Positions 41,535-60,642 of a DNA stretch of 64,000 bases are shown piece after piece. Below the pieces are notes generated by a model that was not told the origin of the DNA, did not search any database, and was given only the letters and a program-made list of their open reading frames with translations. The position numbers were made by a program, and so were the translations under genes. Numbering within the stretch: the first letter of the stretch is position 1; every line of letters starts with the position of its first letter. The DNA comes from Amborella trichopoda (taxonomy: Eukaryota; Streptophyta; Magnoliopsida; Amborellales; Amborellaceae), in contig NW_006499399.1 in the NCBI RefSeq assembly GCF_000471905.2, positions 610,646 through 674,645 of the forward strand, written 5' to 3'.

Positions 41535-42135
41535 AGGAAAAAAATATCCATATCATCTTTTTTTAGGTTTCATTTCACGTTGGACTCAAGCTTTTAAAAG
41601 ATATCTTGAGGCATAAAAATTATAGATTCTATTTCTTTTAACCCCCAAGCTAATTTAAACCTTGTTTTTTAGGCCAAACAAATCTAAAAAGACATGCATT
41701 TTCTAAAAGTTATCATCTCAAATTTCTCTCTCCCCGTATCCCTTCTCTCTCTCTTCATCTTTCCCCTCACTCTCTCCTCCTGCTCTCTCTCTCCACGTTT
41801 CCAGAGAGAGTGAGAGGTGTAGGAAGAGAGAGAAAGGATTGAGCTGGATTTTACGGAGGTGAGAGGTTATCGGAAGGAGAGAGGTGTTTGAATAAATACG
41901 GGAGGAAAGAAAGAGTGAGAGATACATGAAGAGAGAGAAAGAGAGAAGTTTGGGGTAAGTGAAAAGAGAGAAATGATTGGGTTTAAAAATAACATGTATT
42001 TCTCATATTTGTTTAAGTTAAAAAATAGATTTAAAATGGCCAGGGGATTAGAAAATATTTTTTGAAACATTGAGTTTATCAAGAAATGAAACCGAAAAAT
42101 AAGGGACTTGGAGTTAAAAAGTTAAAAATAGCTAT
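41535..42135. repeat. R8 foldback element, copy 2
   Basis: A pyrimidine tract at about 41720-41797 faces a purine tract at 41802-41975, flanked by mirrored AT-rich arms as in 38395-38910. Can form a long hairpin or triplex. Confidence 0.6.
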
Positions 42136-42539
42136 ATTCCTTATGTATACTTAAAACTAAAATTAAAAGAATTCAGCTAAAATTCAGATAATTTACGAAT
42201 TTAAATTAAGGGAAACCCATGTCCATGTCAAATGGACGGTTTAAATTGAACAAGGCCTTATCCAACAGCTACAAATTGACTTTGTTTTTTATTTTTATTT
42301 AAAATTATATCTATCTAAACTTTGGAACGTAAATACATTCTTAAATAATGAACAAAATAGAATTAATAAAAAATATTTTGAGTAAAAAATTAACTAAAAT
42401 GCCCTTGGATATTTTGGTTATACATGGATTTTGACTGGTTTTTGGTCAAACCCTATATTCACTTTGAACAAAAACGGTCAAGGCACAAGTAGTGGTCCGG
42501 CTGGTTAGACCAGCCGGTCCAGTGACACACACATAAGTA

Positions 42540-43745
42540 TGTAATGTGAAGAGTCTTAGGTTTCTCTGAAGAGATTCAGTGTCCATTAGTTGATATTAAT
42601 ATACATACTTGTCTTTTATAGACAAATTATAGATGACAATAATAGAAATTAAATCATAAACACCTAAACTATACTCAGACTGACCATAAAATACATGACA
42701 CAAAATCCTAGCCTTCCCATATTTACTGATTACAATATACAAATTTTATATTAACCAAATATATAATATATAATTTACTTTCACACTCTTCCTCAAACTT
42801 AATATGATATGAAAGAGAGCAGCTGGAGTTTAAATGCCAAGTCGCGGAAACGAGCAGTTGGATCTTCAGCTGCATAGCGTAACCAATAGAAAGAATAGTT
42901 GTTGCCATGCTCATATTGCTTGATCAACAAGCACAGAAAGAAGCGGCAGATCAACAAGCCTCAGAAACAAAAGGCAAGAACAAAGCGGCGATACAAAGTT
43001 CAGCAATGAACAAAAACTTCAGATCTTCACCGGAGACAGAAAAACAATCGAGACAACCAAGAAAAACAAAATGGAACTTGGAAGGGCCAACAGAACTTGA
43101 AGTGGATTCAAAACAGATTCAGCAGCTCGCATATCAGAACAAATATGATCGAGTAACATAACAACAAACTCAATCATACAAATAAGAACATACAACGTGA
43201 AGATAAACTCAGAAAACATACTCTCTTTTTTTCTTTTCTTCTTTTTTGAGGAGTGCTTTCAGGTTGAATTTCAGAGGGTCAATGACAATATCATAACAGA
43301 GTGACTGAGTAAGATTTCAAACAGATCTGGACCTTGAGATCAAGATCCAAAGGCAAAAATAGGTAGAGGAGCGGTTTTTCCTATGGTGCAGATCGACCAT
43401 TTTCAGAGGCCATTTTTCAGAGGTAGATTTTAGAGACAACGGGTTTCAGAGGTGGTTTTTCAATGATAGGTTTTAGAGGCGGTTTTCAAAGTGAGTCAAA
43501 TATGACGGTTTTTTAGGGTGTTTCATACCTTCTTTTTTTTTTGACGATTTTTCAGAGGAGTTTACTCAGACAGATCCTGCTCATTTTCACAATTAGTGTC
43601 CGGCCAACCCTTTTTCCTTTGAAACATCATATGAAGAGACTCAAGTTCCTCTGAAGTATCCATTAATTGATATGAATATACAGACTTGTCTTTTATAGAC
43701 AAATTACATATGACAATAATAGAAACTAAGTCATAGACACCTAAA
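42540..43745 (-). mobile_element. Small non-autonomous LTR element
   Basis: Minus strand: a partial 5' LTR (43627-43745), about 840 bp of internal DNA without a long frame, a polypurine tract GAGGAAGAGTG near 42790, and a 3' LTR starting TGAAAGTAAATTATATATTA at 42782. The 5' LTR is cut at 43745, where an R2 fragment begins. Confidence 0.6.
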
Positions 43746-43950
43746 CAAAGAGGTTACAATCACTTTTAGCCACTAGATGTAAAATTCAATATATGAAAGT
43801 GCATCACAATATTCGAGATATTTTATTTTGGACTTCTTACCCAAACAATGACACATCCTTAACAATCCGATTTCAAATCCAGTAGTCAATAGTGATTATG
43901 ACCTCCATGTATCAAAAATAAATAGTCTCATTATATATACTTCTTTTTAT
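43745..43950. repeat. R2 MITE, right-hand part
   Basis: AGGTTACAATCACTTTTAGC on the left, AATAGTCTCATTATATATAC on the right. The junction with the LTR at 43745 suggests one inserted into the other. Confidence 0.55.
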
Positions 43951-44808
43951 TTCATTTATTTCCTTTAGTTTCATTGCTCTCATCATAAAGTAATTAAACG
44001 TTTTAAACATAAAGCAACTATTGGGACCAAATCATCCTATCGTATCGTAATATCGCATCACCAATAATGTCAACAATATGTACATGAAACCTATGGACCC
44101 CTTCCTATAAATGCTTCGATTAAGACAAACCAACTACACACCCGAAAGAAAGTTTGAGGTAGGTCCACAATATAGTTTTTGAATTGGGCAAATATACTTT
44201 TTTTAAGATAACTCTTGCTTTTTCCCCTCTCTTTTTTTGTTTCAACGAACACTCAAGAAATCGTCCTGAACCAGTAGACATATTTGTATGAGGGTCAAAC
44301 TGGCCACTCAACCGGCGAGAGATCCGCTCCAGTCGAAATCGGGTCTTGATATTTGAACGAATTAGCTTGGATTTAAAAGGATATAGAAATAGTAGTTTAA
44401 AATATGAAATATATTAAAAGGAAAAAACAACCCAACTTTATTTGACTAGTCGAAACAATCAAAACCGACTAGTTTAACTGGCCAAAACCGATCAAATATT
44501 GATTTTGTTTAGTTTTTTAACAACTTTTATTTTGGACCAAACTAACCAAGGCATTGATCGGCGGTTCAATTGATCAGACCAACTGGTCCAGTCTAATCTG
44601 ATCTTCGTAACTATACTATCAAGTCTCATCCTATTGAAAATATCATTAAAATGTTCGAAGTGATATCAATCAACGCATCAACAAAGTAATTACTTTGAAA
44701 TTTTAGTTTTATTTAAATACCGTTTCAACCATTTTATTAAGAAATAGTTAAAATGTCTTTATTTTGAATTTGGTAACCTGAACACACAAGATTCAGGGCT
44801 TGCCTTAC

Positions 44809-44950
44809 CCACCACTTGAGGCGAGGTGGATTGGACCCAAAAGAAGGCAGAAATGTGGCCTTCGCTGCCCCAAAACTGCTCGAACCAAATCATAGTTTCA
44901 TGAGAAATCCATTCCTTCGGGTATCTAAATGAGGAAGCATGTTTCTTCCA
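44809..44950 (-). other. Orphan exon-like block, product not recognised
   Basis: On the minus strand a good acceptor (tatattgcag) is followed by 142 nt of open frame (47 codons plus one base) and a good donor (ggtgg|gtaagg). The frame contains WKKHASSFRYPKEWISHETM and, further on, WFEQFWGSEG; it is Trp-rich and less AT-rich than its surroundings. I do not recognise the family and it is not GH1. It may be a captured or relict exon, since no partner exons were found nearby. Confidence 0.35.
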
Positions 44951-45104
44951 CTGCAATATAGTATAATGATTATCTAATCTATTTTATAAATGGGCCCAAA
45001 TTATTAAGAAGCTCCCGCCTGTTCCATATTTTACACTTGGAGCAAGCAGCTTGTTATTTTGGGCCAATTAAGTTAATTTCCCTACCGTAAAAGGTATTAA
45101 TAAA

Positions 45105-45490
45105 GGGTGTCGTTTGTATAAGGCTGAAGTTCTAAACAATCAAAGTAAGGCACCCTTTTTCCAAACAGTGTCAAAAGATGTTGTTTCAGTACTAGAAATC
45201 TTTGTGATCGTTTGACAGTTTATTTTTATATCCAATTATAAAATTTAAAGCTTCAAAAATAGAGTAGGTCGAACAGATCTATGAATACTTGAAAATCTGG
45301 AAAACTGACCATCCAAAAAATGCATTACAAGCAGTACTGTTTCCAAGACAAGAAATCAATTTTTACTCGTGTCTATACATATTGAGGTCGAGATGATTGG
45401 TTTGAGGATTTTTGAGTAACGAAACAACCTTTGCTAATGAAGTTTTGCGGTGCACTTTAATTTGATTGTTTAGGGCTTTACTCTTATATA
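45105..45490. repeat. R1 MITE, complete copy
   Basis: GGTGTCGTTTGTATAAGGCT on the left and TTTGATTGTTTAGGGCTTTA on the right, about 386 bp. Confidence 0.75.
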
Positions 45491-46604
45491 AAATTTTTTT
45501 TAAATAAATTAGTTGAAGAGGTACTTGACTGAAAGAACCACTTTGATGATAAATTAGACTGTTTTACCTCTTTACTGAATTTTTTGAGTGAGTTAAAAAT
45601 TTTAAAGACATTTTTCTTTTTATAATGGATGAAGCAAAAGTATACCGTACATGATGTAATATGCACTCTGAAGTATACATCAATAGCATATCTGCCGACC
45701 ACCTATCCAAAAAAGAAGGGTATATATAAGCCGGCTGTTTTCAATCAAGGCCTATGGTGAAACTTTCAAAAATAAATGTACCTATCTTAGGGGAATCTCA
45801 ATAATTGGTGTCCTACCTTATCATATTGGGTATTTTTCTACATTTCTCATTAATTGGGATCTACATTTAGTCAACTTTGTCGTTCCTACTTTTACTTGCA
45901 TATTTCCCCAGGTATTGAAAACATGAATTTGGATCGGAATCTGTATAAGGAATTGATGGGAACGATCTGGTTCCCACCATTTATTGGGAACTGGTTGATT
46001 TTGTTGGGTAGCTAGATGATCCCAATTTTTATTAATTTTCAATTTTCATGCTAATTTTTATTTTTTTATTGGCCGATTCACCAGACTCTCTTTCTCTTAT
46101 TGTGCATTCTCCTACTTTATTGTATTGTATATCTTTTTAGAAAGCATTGACAAGCATTTGCAACCCCCCCTCTATCTCTCTCTCGTGCAGTTTATTATTA
46201 CTATTGCAAATTAATATTTGTAAGCATCCTCTAAACCTATGCATATTATGATTTTCATGTACAAAAGATAAATGCTTTTTTTGGAGATAATCTCATTATA
46301 CAATTGAATAGTATGTGATAAGACCATATGTTTTTAGTACAAAAAAGTCACAGTCACTTTTGATTTAAATGTTATATGAAATGAGAACCATATGCTATAT
46401 ACCCTTTACGAGTGTGATATGTACGTATTCCTAGGTAGTAGATACAAGGATCTATGCATGTTCTTGCTTAAAAAGAAAAAGTGGCTTTGAAATTCAACAT
46501 CTCTTCTACTTGAACATTTGTAGATAAATGTGAATTGTGGATGTTGGGTTAAAGGATCCAATGCCACGATAGGGTTACGAGTGTACCCAATTAACTAAGG
46601 AAAA

Positions 46605-46838
46605 CCTTTATATAAGGTTGTAATTTTATTTGTAGAAATAAAGTCACAGTAATCTACACTATCCATTTTATTTGGACGGTGTAGATTGGATATTATCTCA
46701 AAAGATATGCTATATATCAACATTGTCTTAAAAGATATGTCAATTCTACACCATCTTGATAAAACAAACAGTATAAAGTATCGCAACCATATTTCCACAA
46801 ATAAGGTTGCAACCTCATATAAACTGCACCCATTAACT
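46605..46838. repeat. R7 MITE with R1-like ends
   Basis: TTTATATAAGGTTGTAATTT and the right end AAGGTTGCAACCTCATATAA. The middle has two inverted blocks (CCATTTTATTTGGACGG). Confidence 0.6.
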
Positions 46839-46884
46839 AAAGAGTTGAACGACTTGATTGTTCTAAAGTTAAAGTGTACCCAAT

Positions 46885-47098
46885 TAACTAAAGAAAGTCA
46901 CTTATCTTTGATACAAGTAGGTCACAATTTCTCTTGATCATGACTGGGATTGTACTACTGACCATGCTCAGGGTCAAAATAAAGTTTTCTCAATCTTTGA
47001 TATACATTCCAAGCTGTCAGTTTTCACATCGGACAACGATAGCATATTGTGACCTTTGAAGCAAAAGTAAATTGCCTTATCATATACAATCTCTTAAC
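46885..47098. repeat. R2 MITE, near gene 4 stop
   Basis: AAGTCACTTATCTTTGATAC and AAATTGCCTTATCATATACA. It ends about 130 bp from the gene 4 stop codon. Confidence 0.6.
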
Positions 47099-47225
47099 TA
47101 AACGAAGAACAAATTCACACTATGATTTTCGATTCCCCCCTCTCTCCTCTCTCAATGCCATGAGAAATCAGTTCTGATGTAGGGTATTGAATAAAAAAAA
47201 TCGAATCCAATATAACATATGCTTG

Positions 47226-54346
<7,121 letters not shown>

Positions 54347-54405
54347 CTTGGTGCAAACAATGGAAGTGGTTCAAGATTCCTCAATATTCTAACTTCAAAG
54401 AGTTG

Positions 54406-54412
54406 GTATATG
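54406..54412 (-). promoter_or_regulatory. Possible TATA element of GH1 gene 4
   Basis: GCATATACC on the minus strand about 60-66 bp before the ATG at 54346. It is weaker than the TATA boxes of genes 1-3 and was placed only by distance and AT content. Confidence 0.35.
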
Positions 54413-54889
54413 CAGGCTTTTTCCTTTTTCTTTTTTCCTTTTATGTTGGGTGAATAATGCTGGTTCTTTTTGCATTTTGCTGCTCATTTGACCACTCAAA
54501 TTTATTAAAATTGGGTGGGGCCTAATAATTGAGGAGAGATCTTTTTACTTTATTTTCTCATATATTTAAATACTTTATTTAAATTAAAATTCAAACATAA
54601 TAGCAATTATAAAGTATTTGTAAATATATTAGAAGGTTTGGTCCCCCCAAGATTTATATTCTTTGCCCCATTGAGAAAAAATATGTACTCTAGAATCAAG
54701 GAGCCTACATTTAAATAAATTATTTGGCCAACTTTTAATGGGGAGTAGGATCGGAGTTGGATCGACTCTCTATAGGAATTTGGAAGTATTTTTCTATGAT
54801 TTGTTTTCTCAATTTGGATGGATTGTTCTGCACTTTTCACCCAAACTTATTCAAGTTTTCATTTTCTTTTGTTCTTCTTGTTTGGTTTT

Positions 54890-55260
54890 AGTGTTGGAAA
54901 ACATGGACTCGGGTCGGGGCACAAGCCTGCTATGGGAAGTCGTGGAGGCAAGTCCCGGGTCGGCCCTTGTTGCCGTTTAATGCATAACAAAATTTTAGAA
55001 AGGGTAATAGTCAGACACAAGTGATTTCCCAAGGCTCAAGAATCGCCCGGATCCCCTATAGTGAAGCAACTCGTTCTATTCGACGCGGTCGCTTCTGAGA
55101 TTGGAAATCTCTAGACCCAGGGTCCTCTAATCTCAAGTCTACCTGGTTGTTAAAGTGAGGGTGAAACCCTCAATTTAGAGAGAGAAAAGGTTGGGTTTGG
55201 TGGGGATAGGTGTAAGTTTTTTTTTTTTTAAGGGTGAATCAGTGGAGATCAAAGGCCCCA
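54890..55260. other. GC-richer block upstream of gene 4, not recognised
   Basis: A block starting TGTTGGAAAACATGGACTCG is clearly less AT-rich than its surroundings, with short frames but no recognisable protein. It may be an LTR leader remnant or an exon of an unknown gene. Confidence 0.3.
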
Positions 55261-55756
55261 CCTATTTTATTAATAAAGAGACGTACATGTGTGCAGAATA
55301 TAGGATCCATGAAAGCCCTACTCTTTTAAAAAAAAAATCGTTTCATGTGGACTAGACCGCATTTCTACAATATGCAGTCCAGACGGATAAAGCATCCATC
55401 TTAAAGATGGATGCAAATAGGTGGTCCATCTAAAAAACAAGTAGAACTAACGGTCTAAATATTTTTTAAATATAATTATTATTTTTAATTTTCAATTATT
55501 AGTTTTTTCATATTCATGATCTCCATGTTACTCCACCGATTATATATTCTCCAAAAATTAGGATCAAACTATATTTAAAAAATACATTTATTGTCGAGCC
55601 TGAATTTTTACAATATGCAGCTGGCATCATAGAAACCGTGTCCTTTAAAAAAAATAATCATATTTCTATTGATTCACAATTATTTTAAAAAAAAAGGAAA
55701 AAAAAAGAGGGGTAGGTATAAGTCATGGTCTACATAAGATAATTTGTCATTTTTAA

Positions 55757-56060
55757 AGGGTGTGGTATAAATGAGGTTGGGGCCCTGAACAATTAAAGAA
55801 AGGCTGACCTTCAAATTCTATCAAAAGATGTTGTTTTAGTATTAGAAATTTTTGTGATGACTTGAAAATGTATTTTCATATCTAATAATAAAAAGTTAAA
55901 GCTTTAAAAATAATGTAGACCAAGCAGATTTATGAAAGCTTGAAATCTTAAAAATTGACAATCCAAAAAAATGTATTATTTCCTAGATTTAAAATCTATT
56001 TTCTCAAACGTCCACAAATCTTGAGGTCGAGATGATCGATTTGATAAATTTCTGAGGTGC
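55757..56060. repeat. R1 MITE, left and middle part
   Basis: GGTGTGGTATAAATGAGGTT on the left, GAGGTCGAGATGATCGATTT in the middle; the right end is gone. Confidence 0.6.
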
Positions 56061-56689
56061 TGAATGGGTAGAGCTTTCACAATCAATTAGGCTCATGCCT
56101 TTGCACAATTCTGTCTCCTTTTATGACAAATGTGAAGCAGATCTATACCTCACCTCGCTTTCTATATTTAACTTACATGCCCCCTAAGTTTTTGTCCAAG
56201 ATTTTATGCATTTACTTGTTGTTTTTAGTGCCAAAGTGCCTATCAACTAATGCACCTCTTTCTCTCCCCAATATCAAGCTATGGGTTATTCATCTTTCTC
56301 TATGATCTATCCCTCCTAATGCCATGTAGGAGTATCTCTCTCTCTCTCATTATCCATTTTCCTTTATCTCCCTAGAGTTGGATATGTGCCAATTATTACC
56401 ATGTAGACATTAAAGGCATATCAATAAAAGAAAACATGACTAAAATGTGCAAAATAACTTCAAAAATTCAGCTAGCTGCTTGAATCAACCGATTTAGAAA
56501 TAGATTCTTACTTTGTAAAATACATATCACACAATTGCCTTTTTTAATTATTTAGTTAACAAATATTCAAACTACCTCTATTTTGGTATTGGCTCTCGAA
56601 GCAAGAATGGACATTTCAATTACTCAAGTGATATAACTTGAATATCGAAAAAAATCTTGTGTTGTAAATGATAATGCAAGAACTAAAAC

Positions 56690-57928
56690 ATAACACACAC
56701 ATACCACAAAAGATATAAGGATTCATTTTAAAGAGGCTATATCCATGGACATGATAAATTGAAATTCACCACACTTATAAGAGTTACATCATAAATTATA
56801 GATACAAATTTATCTCTCTAAGCCTTGAAAAATTCATTTGAGCAACCTTTTCAGACCGGCTCTTTCGTCTAACATCACCCACTGAGAAGAGATACTTGAG
56901 AGTAACTAATACTTGCTCTCACTGAAAGGGGAAACGACCCAAAATCTCTATATGAACTCTTCACTACAAGAAACTACCATCTCCCTTTGAAAGAGGTATT
57001 ATCGTAGTGTTTCTCATGGAAAGCTCATTTCTCCCTATTGCTGGCATTGCTTCTCTCACTAGAGGAAGCCACCGAACGTATATGGTGACTCCAAATTAGG
57101 AACACAAATGTTTTCCTTTCCCATAGGAAATATCTCCATCCAATTTCATGAGAAAACTCTGTAGGGTTATCGAGAGCCCCCAGCATGCATAACTGAGAAT
57201 CCCAAATAACGGGATCCACCCAAGATCATATACATGATAGGCTAAATACAAAGTAGATGAATACAATTATAAGTTGAATGTAAGAAATAAAGCAAACTTA
57301 AAAAAACACACCACAACAACACATGATTTATGTGGTTTATCCCGTAGGGCTACATCCACAGCTTCAGCAGCTAGAAATCCACTATATAATGAAGATTATA
57401 GTTTTGGTTTACAAGAGATATACCGCTCTCTAAACATCGGTAGAAAACCATCAATGACCGTTCCTTCTAAACCTGCTCTCTCGATCGAGCAACACTGTCG
57501 ATCAATACGTTCTTTTCCATCACAATACTGCTACCGAAAAGATAATTTTGAGTGCAACCGAAAGATTAATACCTTCTTTCCCACCGCAATACTACTACTG
57601 TAAAGATAACATTGAGAACAACCGAAAGATTTTCTCTCTCTAGAAGTGGAAGCGTTACCAATCCAAAACTCATAGGAATACTGTCTCTCTCTTTCAGAAG
57701 TCATGTCTCTCTCTCTCTCTTGGATACCAATCTCCATCTTTGGAGATCCATTCCCATAAACCCCAAAAAGGTGACCCTCAAAAGGATGTGTATTATACTT
57801 TATTTAACTCCCTTATATAGAGATCACTTTTTTGCTTCCCAAAATATATTTTTTTTTTTTACGATAATACCCTTAATCTTTTAAAATAAAATATGGGTAT
57901 GGCGATTCGGCTATCACCAAACCCAACA
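56690..57928 (-). mobile_element. Two adjacent copia-like LTRs, related to copies A and B
   Basis: Minus strand: an LTR starts TGTTGGGTTTGGTGATAGCC at 57928 and runs to about 57285, ending in wording like that of copy A (GGTTTATCCCGTAGGGCTAC, plus strand). A second LTR-like stretch in the same orientation covers about 56690-57230. Little or nothing of an internal region separates them. Boundaries are approximate. Confidence 0.5.
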
Positions 57929-58914
57929 AATTCCTCTCGAGTCTAGACTTGGGAGAAATCTCAATTCGAAGTTTAGACCAACAATCTCCTTTTGCAGTCT
58001 ACCGTGATTATGAGTTTTGTAGCTTAAATGACTTTTAAAATAGTGATTTAACGGCCTTGATTCTTTATTAGGATTGTAGGGCATTGTGCCAAGAACATTT
58101 TCAACAACTTTCATGAGAAAACTCCCTAAGATTAGAGAGAAACCTCTATCTAAAGTCAAGAATGTCAATACGTTTGATATATAGTGCTTATTGCTTAACC
58201 CAACAATGGCTGAGAGCCTTAACATAATAAGTATAACTTATAGAAAGTGGGTCAAATCAAGTCCAGATGACTTCAAATTATAAGTATAAGCATATGATAC
58301 CTTAGGTTAAATTCCCAAGTTTCATCTAAACTTTCATCTCAACCTGAAAATGCATCAAACAGCATTCAAACCTTTTGAAATTTGTATGGTAGACTCATAA
58401 TGCCCTATGTTAGCGTTCCCCATAGTTTTACATTGATCCAAGATGGTATGATTTTGGATCGGCAGTCAATCGATTAAGGCATGCTTTGACTGAAAACCAT
58501 TTCAAAAGGATAGCAAATAACATCAAACATTATGAAATCAGATTACAAGCTTATAATACCCTAAATGACTATCTATAAATCCTTATCTCATTCTGAAATA
58601 ACCATTTCACAATATCTCCAAACCATTTCATGTCTCTAAAGTCTGTTTCCACCGCTGATTATAAAATTTGTAGCTCAATAAATGGTATAAATCTTATGAA
58701 TATGTGAATACTTGAAAATGGCTGATATGGATGTTTGAAATCCAAATTTTTTTTGACAAAATATATTGGTCAAGGTTTAAGGTTTTCCATGGCCAAAATT
58801 GCAATTCTAGATGAGTTTTGAGGCGAGGCTTTAATTTTTCCCATAAGGCCTAAGCCTTATTTTAACTTTTCCTTCTAACATTAACCTTTATATTTTCAAG
58901 TGTTATCAATTATA

Positions 58915-60105
58915 TTTAAAAATAGTTTATATAAGGGTGTAACCTTATATTACAGAAGTAAGGTGCACCTTAAAATTCTTGTAGAAAAGAGTGTTTTGAA
59001 GTTGGAAAACCTTCCAATTGGTCTTCTTGACCTCAACATGTATTGTATAAAAAACAAGAAGAATTTCAAGTCTAAAAATAGTTCATATTGTAACAAGTTA
59101 TCTAGACCGTCTATTTTTAAGATTTTGAAATATTTATAGATATGTTCAATATACACTGTTTTGATATTTTAAATTTCATAATTAGGGTTAACATGGATTC
59201 TCAAGTCACCTTAAAGTTTTCAACTTCGAAACTACAACTTTGGACAAATTTTAGAAGTGTGAATTACTTGTATATTATAAAATGTGCACCTTTACAAACC
59301 TCACTCTTAATTATTTATTGGGAAAGATTTATATAAGGACCTCGAATTAAGGCGCACCACAATAATTCACTTAGAAGAGTTTGTCTTGATGCCCAAAAAG
59401 CATCAAATTGATCATCTCTACCTCAAGATGTAGGGACATGAGAAAAAAATGGATTTTAAGTATTGGAAATAGTGCATCTTGTAATGCATTTTTTGGACCG
59501 TCAATTTTCAAGATTTTCAAGTGTTCATAGATTTGCTTGATCTACATTGTTTTTTAAGCTTTAAATTTTATAATGAGAGATTAAAATAAATTTTAAGGCC
59601 CTCATAAAGATTTCCAATATTGGAACATCTTTTAACATTATCTGAAGGCGCACCTTACTTTGATGGTTTAGTCCCTCGGCCTCATACAAACCACACCCTT
59701 ATTAATATAAGGGATATAATATATAATGAATATATTACATAATGGGTGAGATTTGTATAAGATATCACCTTGTACTATACAAGTAAGGTTCGCCTCTAAA
59801 TTTACCAAAAGATATAGTTTTGGCATCAGAAACCTTACGACAGCTTGAAAATCTATGTTCAATCCTAATCATGAATTTAAAATTTCAAATACTGTACAAA
59901 TCTAGCCGATTTATAAACACTTTGAAAATTTTAAAAATAGAAGGCTCACATAACTTGTTACAAAATATAAAAAATTTAAGACTCAAAATTCTTTTATTTT
60001 TAAATACGTATATCTCGAGATCATTAATTTGAAGGTTTTCCAAATTTGGAACACTTATTTTTTTACTTGGCAAATATAAGGTTGCAACCTCATATAAGCT
60101 TTCAA
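58915..60105. repeat. Three R1 MITE copies in a row
   Basis: Copies at about 58915-59295 (TTTATATAAGGGTGTAACCT), 59325-59695 (TTTATATAAGGACCTCG to TACTTTGATGGTTTAGTCCC) and 59745-60105 (to AAGGTTGCAACCTCATATAA). They are separated by less than 60 bp. The last ends about 510 bp upstream of the UBL gene start. Confidence 0.65.
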
Positions 60106-60561
60106 AAATCAAATTTTGTGTTCCCATGAGGCCAACAAGCGAGTTATACATTTGATCCCACCTCCAAAGCACTAGCTCAAGTGGATCTGTTTGTCCCCAG
60201 TTCTCTCAATTAATCCTTATTTATATGTAAGATCAATATAAAGGAAAAAAAATTGGTTTAGGAATTAAAAACGCGGTCCCCATCAGTTTGCTTTCAAGAG
60301 TAGTCTAGAGTATAGATTTGATGAAATATTTAAAGACTTTAAGAACTCAAAAGCAATTTTGGATTTACTAAGAAAACAAACCAAAGCAATATTTTTACTT
60401 TTATCTTAGTTCACAGACACCCCTAACCGGATCTTTTGGCCAGGATATCATACATGCAATTTGATCTCGTGCGATCACCATGTACGCTTGCCAAAAGTGA
60501 AGAACACCTTTCTCTTTTTCTATCGTAACGGTCTTCAGGAGCGTAATTTGAGTTGGTGTTC

Positions 60562-60642
60562 ATGCGTTCGATGCAATTGACGAAGATTAAGGTGAGATTA
60601 AGGAAAGGTAAGGAATATGGAAGAGAGAGAGGTTACCATTAA
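60562..60642 (+). other. Possible upstream ORF overlapping the UBL start
   Basis: An ATG at 60562 opens a 26-codon frame (MRSMQLTKIKVRLRKG...) that ends at 60642, past the main ATG at 60617 and in another frame. It matters only if transcription starts upstream of 60562, which cannot be seen. Confidence 0.3.

Larger units (their letters stand above)
38167..47225. other. Intergenic region between genes 3 and 4
   Basis: About 9 kb, the largest spacer in the array: two R8 foldbacks, GC-rich MITEs, a solo LTR and a small LTR element, a 153-bp duplication, R1, R2 and R7 copies and one orphan exon-like block. 40225-40735, 41043-41534 and 45500-46600 show nothing I can name. No GH1 fragment was found. 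Confidence 0.65.
54413..60561. other. Intergenic region between gene 4 and the UBL gene
   Basis: About 6.1 kb between divergent genes: a GC-richer unknown block, R1 copies and the adjacent LTRs. 58000-58900 may contain LTR-element internal DNA, but no Gag or Pol wording was found. Confidence 0.6.

Noticed and set aside
42907..43161. 84-codon Gln/Lys-rich plus-strand frame
   Set aside because: Lies antisense in the internal region of the small LTR element and has no recognisable domain.
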